In this document: positions 49,687-57,091 of the stretch, in pieces
Layout of the letters: each line of letters begins with the position of its first letter
How positions within the stretch are numbered: position 1 is the stretch's first letter
Assembly (NCBI GenBank): GCA_964412455.1
Contig: CAYPOT010000017.1
Location: 1 to 59,644 of the forward strand
Source of the DNA: JAAXXJ01 sp964412455
Lineage (GTDB): Bacteria > Nitrospirota > UBA9217
Reading direction: 5' to 3'
DNA length: 59,644 nt
Translations under genes and position numbers: made by a program
The notes under the pieces: model-generated
The model's input: only the letters and a program-made list of their open reading frames with translations
The model's database searches: none
What the model was told of the DNA's origin: nothing

Positions 49687-50072
49687 TGCTCGATACCTCT
49701 GCGTATTCGGCATACTTGAGGGGAAACGAGGATGTTAAACGTGCTATCCGGGAGTCTGACGAGATTTACCTGAATCCGGTGGTGCTTGGGGAGTTGTACG
49801 CCGGGTTTGCCCACGGCAGCAAGGAGAAGAGGAACAGGGAAATACTCAGGGAATTTCTTGCCTCACCGCGTGTGCAGGTTGCCGTCATCGATGAAGAAAC
49901 GTCGGAACGGTACGCTGCGATCATCGCCTATCTTTGGGCGAAGGGAACGCCCCTGCCGACAAATGACCTGTGGATCTCAGCCACGACGATGCAATATGGG
50001 CTCAAACTGGTTACCACGGACAGCCACTATCGGAATGTACCCCAGATCATTGTCGAGTGCTGTGATGTATGA
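49668..50072 (+). CDS. vapC: PIN-domain toxin (VapC)
   Basis: A 134-residue PIN ribonuclease: first acidic motif MLDTSAYSAYLRG (Asp9), NPVVLGELYAGF (Glu) and TNDLWISATTMQYG with the third Asp, then LVTTDSHYRNV carrying the fourth acidic residue. VapC toxins cut tRNA or rRNA. All four acidic positions look present, so it should be active, unlike the remnant at 30593. Confidence 0.9.
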   Translation: MEKIKVMLDTSAYSAYLRGNEDVKRAIRESDEIYLNPVVLGELYAGFAHGSKEKRNREILREFLASPRVQVAVIDEETSERYAAIIAYLWAKGTPLPTNDLWISATTMQYGLKLVTTDSHYRNVPQIIVECCDV

Positions 50073-50128
50073 GATACAAGACTGCTGATATTCCAATAGT
50101 ACGCATAGTTTGCCCTTCCAACTACTCC

Positions 50129-50157
50129 TTGAATTCCCCCCATGGTTATGCGATAAT
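50129..50157 (+). promoter_or_regulatory. Candidate livM promoter
   Basis: TTGAAT (50129-50134), 17-bp spacer, GATAAT (50152-50157). The ATG starts 12 bases after the -10, leaving a leader of about five bases and no Shine-Dalgarno sequence. Confidence 0.55.
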
Positions 50158-50168
50158 TTCGCTCCACG

Positions 50169-51317
50169 ATGAGCGAATCCCGAAACACTTTAACGCGGTA
50201 CCTGTCCTTTATTGCGGTCCCCCTGTGGGCGGGAATCCTTGCCTTCCCCTTTGCCGGGCCGTGGCGGGCGGTCCAGATCTTCCTGGTCATCCTGGCCGGC
50301 GTCGCTTTCTGGCGTCTGCTGAAAACCGAAAACCTTTCCCGGACCGTCAAGGCGCTTACCTACAAGGCCTCGGGACTTCGTGCAGGCGCAAATAGCCTTC
50401 TCTCCCGGACCCGTTCGCCGCTCTTCCTTTCCGTTTTTGTCGTTCTCCTGTTCATTATTCCGTTCTTTCAGAATAATTATTACCGTGACGTGCTGACGAC
50501 GGGTATGTACGCCGTTCTGGCGCTCGGCCTCAACCTCATGGTGGGGCAGACGGGGCTCCTGAACCTCGGATACGCTGCGTTCTACGCCATCGGCGCGTAC
50601 ACTTATGCAATCCTCTCAACGCGGTTCGGGCTGAGCTTCTGGCCGGGACTGGCAGTCGGCGCCGCGACGTCGGCCTTCATGGCGCTCCTGGTCGGGTTGT
50701 CCACCCTGAGGCTGCGCGGCGACTATTTCGCCATCGTTACGCTGGGCCTGGGTGAGATCACGCGCATCGTGCTGAACAATTCGGACAGCATCACCGGCGG
50801 TCCGAACGGCATAGCCCGCATCGGCAGGCCGTCCATCGGAGGCATGGTCCTTTCCACGCCGCTGCACTTCTATTATCTTATCCTCATCATCGCCATCATC
50901 ACCGTCTTCGCCATGAACCGGCTCATGGCGTCGCGCATCGGCAGGGCATGGGTCGCGATCCGCGAGGACGAGATCGCCGCCGAGGCCATGGGCATCAACA
51001 CCTTCCGGCTGAAGCTCCTGGCCTTCGTGGTCGCGTCGGCCTGGGCGGGGTTGGTGGGCGTCTTCTTCGCGGCGAAAATGGCCTTTGTTTCTCCCGAGAG
51101 CTTCACTTTCTTCGAGTCCGTACTGATCCTGTGCATGGTGGTCCTGGGCGGGATGGGGAGCATCCCCGGCATCATCCTCGGGGCGTTCCTCCTGGTCACG
51201 CTGCCCGAGGTCTTCCGCGATTTTGCCGATTTCCGCATGCTCGGTTTCGGCGTCGCGCTGGTGCTGATGATGACCTTCCGTCCCCAGGGGCTGCTGGGAA
51301 CGGCGAAGGGGAAATAA
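50169..51317 (+). CDS. livM: Branched-chain amino acid ABC transporter permease
   Basis: A 382-residue LivM-type permease with about ten helices. The core reads LALGLNLMVGQTGLLNLGYA, then FYAIGAYTYA, RLRGDYFAIVTLGLGEI and, near the end, ILCMVVLGGMGSIPGIILGA. The N-terminal 80 residues (two extra helices) are as in longer LivM proteins. It should pair with LivH, LivG and LivF to import leucine/isoleucine/valine or similar solutes. livH and the binding protein are absent from the window. Confidence 0.93.
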   Translation: MSESRNTLTRYLSFIAVPLWAGILAFPFAGPWRAVQIFLVILAGVAFWRLLKTENLSRTVKALTYKASGLRAGANSLLSRTRSPLFLSVFVVLLFIIPFFQNNYYRDVLTTGMYAVLALGLNLMVGQTGLLNLGYAAFYAIGAYTYAILSTRFGLSFWPGLAVGAATSAFMALLVGLSTLRLRGDYFAIVTLGLGEITRIVLNNSDSITGGPNGIARIGRPSIGGMVLSTPLHFYYLILIIAIITVFAMNRLMASRIGRAWVAIREDEIAAEAMGINTFRLKLLAFVVASAWAGLVGVFFAAKMAFVSPESFTFFESVLILCMVVLGGMGSIPGIILGAFLLVTLPEVFRDFADFRMLGFGVALVLMMTFRPQGLLGTAKGK

Positions 51318-51327
51318 ATACAATCTT

Positions 51328-51474
51328 TGCCACGGAGACACAGAGGACACAGAGGTAAGTGCAGGGTGTATAAACAGGGAAAGATGAGAGTCTTCATTAA
51401 GATGCCATTGGAATAAAGCTTTATAATCGTTTTGAGTCTTTGAAATTCTCTGTGATCTCTGTGACTCTGTGGCA
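51328..51474. repeat. Inverted pair of CTCTGTG-word blocks between livM and livG
   Basis: 51328-51354 (TGCCACGGAGACACAGAGGA...) and 51448-51474 are inverted repeats matching at 23 of 27 bases, spaced 93 bp apart. The structure parallels the pair around the GxxExxY gene, but no gene lies inside. Confidence 0.75.
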
Positions 51475-51491
51475 GAATTCTGTTTTTGATT

Positions 51492-52262
51492 ATGCTTCTT
51501 CTTGAAACCAAAAACCTTACCAAGCACTTCGGCGGGCTCAAGGCAATCGAAGCCATCGACATCCGGGTCGAGCGCGAGCGCATCGTGAGCATCATCGGAC
51601 CGAACGGCGCCGGGAAGACCACGCTCTTTAACTGCATTACCGGCATCTACCGGCCCACGCAGGGGACGGTGGCCTTCACCGACCGGGACGTGACGGCCAT
51701 GGCCCCCCACGACATCACGGCCCTGGGCGTGGCGCGCACCTTCCAGAACATACGGTTGTTCAGCGGCATGTCCTGCCTCGAGAACGTCATGGTGGCAGCC
51801 CATTGCCGCACGAAGGCGGGATTCTTCGGTGCCATCATCCGTCCACCGAAGGTGAAGAAGGAAGAGCGCGACATGAGCTACCGCGCAATGGACATCCTGA
51901 AATTCGCCGGGCTTGAGGCGAGGCACGATACGGTCGCGGCGAACCTTTCCTACGGCGACCAGCGCAGGCTCGAGATCGCCCGGGCCCTGGGGACCGAGCC
52001 GCATCTCCTTCTCCTGGACGAGCCCGCGGCGGGTATGAACCCGCAGGAGACGCGGGAACTCATGAACCTTGTTCGCAGGATCAGGGACAACGGCGTGGCG
52101 ATCATCCTGATCGAGCACGATATGAAAGTGGTCATGGGTATTTCGGACCGCGTGGTGGTGCTTGACCACGGCGTGAAGATCGCCGAGGGCTCGCCGAAGG
52201 ACATCCAGCAGGACCCCGCGGTGATCGAGGCGTATCTGGGGAAGGACCATCAGCATACCTGA
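51492..52262 (+). CDS. livG: Branched-chain amino acid ABC transporter ATPase LivG
   Basis: A 256-residue ATPase starting MLLLETKNLTKHFGGLKAIE. Walker A is GPNGAGKTT, the signature LSYGDQRRLEIARAL and Walker B LLLLDEPAAGM; the LivG-type C-terminus ends VIEAYLGKD. A TTG two codons upstream is in frame. It sits 174 bp after livM, the gap being filled by the inverted repeat pair. Confidence 0.94.
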   Translation: MLLLETKNLTKHFGGLKAIEAIDIRVERERIVSIIGPNGAGKTTLFNCITGIYRPTQGTVAFTDRDVTAMAPHDITALGVARTFQNIRLFSGMSCLENVMVAAHCRTKAGFFGAIIRPPKVKKEERDMSYRAMDILKFAGLEARHDTVAANLSYGDQRRLEIARALGTEPHLLLLDEPAAGMNPQETRELMNLVRRIRDNGVAIILIEHDMKVVMGISDRVVVLDHGVKIAEGSPKDIQQDPAVIEAYLGKDHQHT

Positions 52263-52264
52263 AA

Positions 52265-52400
52265 GGCAAGCAACAAGTTCCAAATGACTAATTACAAATA
52301 AGCACCAATACCCAAGGACCAATTTCCAAAACGTTTTGAATTTGACGGCTGGAACTTGGAATTTATTTGTGATTTGCTGTTTGGGATTTGGAATTCATTC
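52265..52400. repeat. AT-rich CAAATTCCAAA-type inverted element, copy 2
   Basis: The left half holds AGTTCCAAATGACTAATTAC and CAATTTCCAAAA; the right half holds TTGGAATTTATTTGTGATTT and GGGATTTGGAATTC, imperfect complements of it. It occupies nearly all of the livG-livF gap, splitting an operon that is normally compact. A relative is at 37961-38091. Confidence 0.68.
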
Positions 52401-52407
52401 CACGACT

Positions 52408-53109
52408 ATGCTACATTTGAACGACATATTCGTCTCCTACGGCATGATCGCGGCGCTCAAGGGCGTCAGCCTCGAAGTGCGGCAGGGCGAGATCGTGGCG
52501 CTCATCGGAGCGAACGGCGCGGGCAAGTCCACGACGCTCATGTCCATTTCCGGCGTCGCGGGACTAACCGCCGGGTCGGTCCGGTACAATGACCGGCTCA
52601 TCTCCGGGATGCCTCCCCACGAGATCGTTGCTCTCGGCATATCCCAGGTCCCCGAGGGCAGGCGCATCCTGCCCCGCATGACGGTGCGGGAGAACCTGGA
52701 GATGGGCGCATTCCTGAGGGACAAGAGTGAGCTCGTGCCGGACATGGACCGCGTATTCGGGATGTTCCCGGCGCTCGCCGACCGGAGCAGGCAACTCGGC
52801 GGGACGCTTTCGGGTGGAGAGCAGCAGATGCTGGCCATCGGCAGGGCGCTCATGTCCCGGCCGAAGCTCCTCCTCCTGGACGAGCCCTCGTTGGGATTAG
52901 CGCCGATCATCGTGAGCAGGATCTTCAAGATCATCGAGGAGATCAACAGCCAGGGGACGACCATCCTGCTCGTGGAGCAGAACGCCAAGGCTGCGCTGCG
53001 CCTCGCCACGCGGGCCTACGTGATGGAGAGCGGAAAGATCGTGATGCAGGGCCCGGCAGCAGAGCTTGCCGACGACCCCGGGATCAAGAAGGCATATCTG
53101 GGAGAATAA
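52408..53109 (+). CDS. livF: Branched-chain amino acid ABC transporter ATPase LivF
   Basis: A 233-residue ATPase starting MLHLNDIFVSYGMIAALKGV. Walker A GANGAGKSTT, QVPEGRRILPRMTV (LivF-specific), signature LSGGEQQMLAIGRAL and Walker B LLLLDEPSLGL. The frame is open upstream to 52336, but that part is repeat sequence. It lies 145 bp after livG. Confidence 0.94.
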   Translation: MLHLNDIFVSYGMIAALKGVSLEVRQGEIVALIGANGAGKSTTLMSISGVAGLTAGSVRYNDRLISGMPPHEIVALGISQVPEGRRILPRMTVRENLEMGAFLRDKSELVPDMDRVFGMFPALADRSRQLGGTLSGGEQQMLAIGRALMSRPKLLLLDEPSLGLAPIIVSRIFKIIEEINSQGTTILLVEQNAKAALRLATRAYVMESGKIVMQGPAAELADDPGIKKAYLGE

Positions 53110-53247
53110 GAAACAGAAGACAGATGACAGAGGTCAGACGACAGACTGAGGCAATGAAATGGCTGGTCATTTCTTTCATTCGTGTCATTCGGCAGTTATT
53201 CGTGACATTCGTGGTAAAGTATTTTGCCTTAGAGTAAAAAGGTCCTC

Positions 53248-54066
53248 ATGACTCGCAACATCAAACTCATCCTCGAATACGATGGCACGAACTACCATGG
53301 CTGGCAGTCCCAGCAGGGGAGCGGCACGCCGACCATCCAGGATGCCCTCGAGACGGCGCTCAAGGCGCTCACGAAGGAGGACATAAGGACAACGTCGTCC
53401 GGCAGGACCGACGCGGGCGTCCACGCCCTGGGCCACGCTGCGAATTTCCCGACGGAGAGCCCCATCCCCGCCGAGGCCTGGGCGCCTGCCCTGAACCGGC
53501 TGCTGCCCAGGGACATCCGGGTCATCGCCTCGGAAGAGGTGAAGCCTGACTTTCACGCGCGGTTCAGCGCCAGAGGCAAGCAGTACCGGTATGTCGTCCT
53601 TGCCCGTCGCGCCCCCTCGGCGCTCCTGCGGAACCACGCCTGGCATGTAGACCGGAAACTGAACCTTGCGAACATGCGGCGAGCGGCCAACCACCTGGTC
53701 GGGAAGCATGACTTCTCGGCGTTCCGGAGTTCGGCATGCAACGCACGGGTACCGGTCAGGAAGCTCAAGACACTGACGATACGGAAGAAGGGCGACCAGA
53801 TCGAGTTCATCCTCGAAGCAAACGCCTTTCTGATGCACATGGCCAGGAATATCGTCGGTACGCTCGTTGAAGTGGGGCTCGGCAGGTTCTCTCCCGATGA
53901 GGTGAAAACGATGCTCAGGTCCCGGGATCGAACCACGGCCGGCAGGACAGCCCCGGCCTGCGGCCTCTCTCTCGTTTCGGTTGTTTATCCCCGCAGGCAG
54001 GCCAGCCCGATTGCAAGGTTCCTTGTATCCTCAAAAAAGCATTTAGATATAGAAGAAGCTGATTAA
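53248..54066 (+). CDS. truA: tRNA pseudouridine(38-40) synthase
   Basis: Converts uridines 38-40 of the anticodon arm to pseudouridine. The 272-residue protein has YDGTNYHGWQSQ, the catalytic Asp in SSGRTDAGVHALG (about residue 57), FHARFSARGKQYRY and NAFLMHMARNIVGTLVEVG. The normal length is about 250-270. It is preceded by ATTCGTG words (53180-53216), another intergenic repeat type, and an AAAGG site before the ATG. Confidence 0.95.
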   Translation: MTRNIKLILEYDGTNYHGWQSQQGSGTPTIQDALETALKALTKEDIRTTSSGRTDAGVHALGHAANFPTESPIPAEAWAPALNRLLPRDIRVIASEEVKPDFHARFSARGKQYRYVVLARRAPSALLRNHAWHVDRKLNLANMRRAANHLVGKHDFSAFRSSACNARVPVRKLKTLTIRKKGDQIEFILEANAFLMHMARNIVGTLVEVGLGRFSPDEVKTMLRSRDRTTAGRTAPACGLSLVSVVYPRRQASPIARFLVSSKKHLDIEEAD

Positions 54067-54354
54067 CACTGGATAGAAGCGGACCAATTCTAAAGCAAAG
54101 AGTTACCAGGGAAAATCCGCCGTTATCCTATTCTTATCCGATTTGATCAGTGTCAAATACCGTTATTAGGTTTGCTTATAAAACCCCAGTTTTATAAAAT
54201 CTACTTGCCTAAGTTTCCCTGTTGTGATAGTGTTGCAACTTGCAACTTGGTGTACGGCGGTCATTATAAGGTCATTTTAACTTGAAGTCGGCCGCGTTGT
54301 CCCTATGCGGCTGTTCCGCATCATAATAAAAAATATCGTTTGAAAGGAGCGAGT

Positions 54355-55260
54355 ATGAGGTTTCAGCTGAATGTATTTTCTTTGCTGCTGTTCACCTTCC
54401 TTCTGGCCACGACAGCGGGCGCGGCGACCGACGCGGCAACGTGCCTGAGCTGTCACGAGTCGATGGAAGGGGCTGTCAACGTCAATAAGGATAAGTACGA
54501 AAAGTCCGTCCATGGTTCCTTCGATTGCGTTACGTGCCATATGGCCCCGAAAGGCGGCCAGCATGCGGGATTGAGCGGAGCCGCGCCGGACAAGGCGGTC
54601 AAGGAGTTCGCCGCCGCGATCGCGCCGAAGGGCCTCAAGGACCCTCTTGCCGCGGCCGCCTGCGTGGGCTGCCATCCCGATAAGGTCGAGGAGTACCGGG
54701 GCAGCATCCACGGACAGAACGTGATCGTCAAGAAGTCCTCGGACGGTCCCGTCTGCATCAGTTGCCACGGGATACCCCACTATATCGAAAAGCGGCCGAG
54801 CATGGCGTCCAAGGTCTACCTCTACAATGTGGTCGAGAGCTGCGGCAAATGTCACGAAGAGAAGCACATCACCGAGAAGTACCAGTTCTCTCCGCTGGTC
54901 ATGGAGCGCTACAAGGAGAGCTTTCATGGACGCAAGCTGAAGCTCGGCCATACAGGCGCGCCGTCCTGCGCCACCTGCCACGGCGCCCATGACATCAAAA
55001 GCACCAAGGACCCGTCCTCGCCCGTGAGCAGCGTCGTTAACAAGAAAAAGACCTGCGGCAAGTGCCACGCGGGAGCAACGGACAAGTTCGTCGCGTCCAT
55101 CACGCACCAGCCGCTCCACCCGATCGCTCACTTCACCGAGATAGCCCTGATCATTCTCACCGTGGGTGTGTTCATGTTCATCATCATCCATGTGCTCCTC
55201 GACATATTCGCGGACATTCGCGACCGTCTGTTCAGGAAGGGAGGCGACCACCATGAATAA
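54355..55260 (+). CDS. Seven-haem cytochrome c with C-terminal membrane anchor
   Basis: The ATG at 54355 has AAAGGAG six bases upstream. The 301-residue protein has a signal peptide (...LLATTAGAA) and seven CxxCH motifs: CLSCH, CVTCH, CVGCH, CISCH, CGKCH, CATCH and CGKCH, with further His as distal ligands (SVHGSF, SIHGQN, SFHGRK). One C-terminal helix (EIALIILTVGVFMFIIIHVL) anchors it. It overlaps the cytochrome b gene by 8 bp. Together they probably form a quinol-linked cytochrome bc-type module passing electrons to periplasmic carriers (inference, similar in design to NrfH/Cbc-type systems). The gap 54067-54354 has dispersed words but no gene. Confidence 0.9.
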   Translation: MRFQLNVFSLLLFTFLLATTAGAATDAATCLSCHESMEGAVNVNKDKYEKSVHGSFDCVTCHMAPKGGQHAGLSGAAPDKAVKEFAAAIAPKGLKDPLAAAACVGCHPDKVEEYRGSIHGQNVIVKKSSDGPVCISCHGIPHYIEKRPSMASKVYLYNVVESCGKCHEEKHITEKYQFSPLVMERYKESFHGRKLKLGHTGAPSCATCHGAHDIKSTKDPSSPVSSVVNKKKTCGKCHAGATDKFVASITHQPLHPIAHFTEIALIILTVGVFMFIIIHVLLDIFADIRDRLFRKGGDHHE

Positions 55261-55963
55261 GAACATTCCGCAGGAGATACAGCGGTTCGACCTTTCCGCG
55301 CGCATTCAGCATATCATCATGTTCACGACGTTCCTGATCCTGTCCTTCACGGGTTGGGGGCTCAAGTACGCCTACGTCGAGCCTTCCAGCGCCTGGATCA
55401 GCATCTGGGGCGGCCCCAGGATCGCCGGCATCATCCACCGCATCGCCGGCATCACCATGCTCCTGGACTTCATCTACCACCAGTTCTACCTGCTCAACCT
55501 GGCGCGGAAGAAGGACCTCCGCCTCACGATAATCCCGATGCCGAAGGATCTGGTGGACATGGTCCACCAATTCCTGTACTACTTCGGCCTCCGGAAGGAG
55601 CGGCCCTACTTCGGCAAGTTCACGTACCTCCAGAAGTTCGATTACTGGGCAGTGTATTGGGGCATGTTCATCATCGGGACCTCGGGCTTTTTCCTCGCTT
55701 TCCCGGTGACCGTGTCGGCGTTGTTCCCGACCTGGTCCCTGCCCTGGGCCTGGGACGTGCTGTTCATCATGCACAGTGATGAGGCGCTTCTGGCCATCGT
55801 GTTCATTCTCATCATCCACTTCTACAATGAACACCTGCGGTCGGAGTACTTCCCCATGAACTGGCTGTGGCTGACCGGCAAGATGCCGATCGAACAGTTC
55901 AAGCACCATCATCCTGCCGAATTCGATTATCTCTACGGAAAGGGTTCGGAGAAGAAGAAGTAG
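55253..55963 (+). CDS. Membrane cytochrome b (b561/formate dehydrogenase gamma-like)
   Basis: A 236-residue protein with four main helices and a GGAAGGGAGG site. Candidate haem b ligands lie in RIQHIIMFTTFLILSFTGWG, IIHRIAGITMLLDFIYHQFY, IMHSDEALLAIVFILIIHFY. The plan matches the di-haem cytochrome b of formate dehydrogenase, hydrogenase or octahaem tetrathionate-type complexes. With the overlapping 7-haem protein it likely exchanges electrons with the quinone pool. A terminator follows. Confidence 0.88.
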   Translation: MNKNIPQEIQRFDLSARIQHIIMFTTFLILSFTGWGLKYAYVEPSSAWISIWGGPRIAGIIHRIAGITMLLDFIYHQFYLLNLARKKDLRLTIIPMPKDLVDMVHQFLYYFGLRKERPYFGKFTYLQKFDYWAVYWGMFIIGTSGFFLAFPVTVSALFPTWSLPWAWDVLFIMHSDEALLAIVFILIIHFYNEHLRSEYFPMNWLWLTGKMPIEQFKHHHPAEFDYLYGKGSEKKK

Positions 55964-56006
55964 CGAGGAACGCAGTTTCCAGCAGAAAGACCACAGAATG
56001 AACGGG

Positions 56007-56036
56007 ACGGCGGCCGATGAGGCCGCCGTTCTTATT
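56007..56036 (+). terminator. Intrinsic terminator after the cytochrome c/b pair
   Basis: ACGGCGGCC (56007-56015), loop GATGA, GGCCGCCGT (56021-56029), then TCTTATT. A nine-bp GC-rich stem with a weak T tail. Confidence 0.75.
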
Positions 56037-56182
56037 GAGACTTGCATGTTAAATGGGATTATTTCCCCGTCAAGGGGGAGGGTTTATCGGTGCAATGCAG
56101 CTTTCCATTATTTATTTCGCAATACTCAATAATATTGCGCTGCATGATGATACATCAAACACGGTTCTCACGGAGGTGTTCC

Positions 56183-56929
56183 ATGCGACACAGGTTGCCC
56201 TACATCATGATCATTGTTGCCCTTCTGTTCTGCGGCACTTCGGCCCATGCCGACCTTATGGACAAGGCGAAATCGCTGTTGAACAAGGACAAGTCCAAAC
56301 CGGGCGGCGGGCAGGCCGATGCCGCGCTGGACAAGGACACGGTGGCTGCGGGCCTCAAGGAGGCCCTCTCGATCGGTTCGCAGAACGCCGTGAAGGCAGG
56401 CTCACAGCCGGACGGGTATTTCAAGAATCCGGCCATCAAGATCCCGCTGCCGGAGAAGATCCAGAAGGTTGAGAAACCGCTTCGGAAGTTCGGCCTCTCC
56501 AAGCAGGTCGACGAGTTCATTCTGACCATGAACCGGGCCGCCGAGAAGGCCGCGCCGGTGGCGAAGGACATCTTCGTGGGGGCCGTGAAGGAGATGACCA
56601 TCCTGGACGCCATCAACATCCTGAAAGGAGGGGACACCGCGGCTACGGATTACATGCGGTCCAAGACCTACGACAAGCTCTACGGGGCCTTCAAGCCGAC
56701 GGTAGCCAAGGCCGTGCAGGAGGTCGGCGTCACCCGGGCGTACCAGGGCCTGGTGGACAAGGGGAAGAAGACCAGGATCATCAAGGACGAATCCCTGGAC
56801 ATCGACCACCACGTGACGAGCAAGGCGCTGGATGGGCTGTTCTACCTGCTGGGGCAGGAGGAGAAGAAGATCAGGAAGGACCCGGTGGCCCGCGTGACTG
56901 ACCTGTTGAAGAAGGTGTTCGGGAAGTAA
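56183..56929 (+). CDS. DUF4197 exported protein
   Basis: The ATG at 56183 follows GGAGG; the frame is open upstream but without a site. The 248-residue protein has a signal peptide (IMIIVALLFCGTSAHA) and the DUF4197 pattern: VAAGLKEALSIGSQNAVK, GYFKNPAIKIPLPEKIQKVE, ILDAINILKGGDTAATDYM, ALDGLFYLLGQEEKKIRKDP. It is a mostly helical periplasmic protein of unknown function, flanked by terminators and so probably transcribed alone. Confidence 0.9.
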   Translation: MRHRLPYIMIIVALLFCGTSAHADLMDKAKSLLNKDKSKPGGGQADAALDKDTVAAGLKEALSIGSQNAVKAGSQPDGYFKNPAIKIPLPEKIQKVEKPLRKFGLSKQVDEFILTMNRAAEKAAPVAKDIFVGAVKEMTILDAINILKGGDTAATDYMRSKTYDKLYGAFKPTVAKAVQEVGVTRAYQGLVDKGKKTRIIKDESLDIDHHVTSKALDGLFYLLGQEEKKIRKDPVARVTDLLKKVFGK

Positions 56930-56988
56930 CGGCCCCCTGCCGTCAACAACGGGATGGCGTCGCGCTAACCGCATAAGATAACCGCCGC

Positions 56989-57016
56989 GCGGCCGGAAGG
57001 CCGCCTTTCTTTTTTC
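56989..57016 (+). terminator. Intrinsic terminator after the DUF4197 gene
   Basis: GCGGCC (56989-56994), loop GGAA, GGCCGC (56999-57004), then CTTTCTTTTTTC. A short GC stem with a good T tract. Confidence 0.82.
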
Positions 57017-57091
57017 GTTCCCCTTTACGCATCACGGACCTCATGCTATGACGCCCCGTTTATATCACCCTTGCGCGACCGAGGATCTCTT

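Noticed and set aside
50616..52322. A 568-codon open frame on the minus strand
   Set aside because: It is antisense to livM and livG, which carry clear transporter and ATPase motifs. The translation has no family features and runs through the repeat between the genes.
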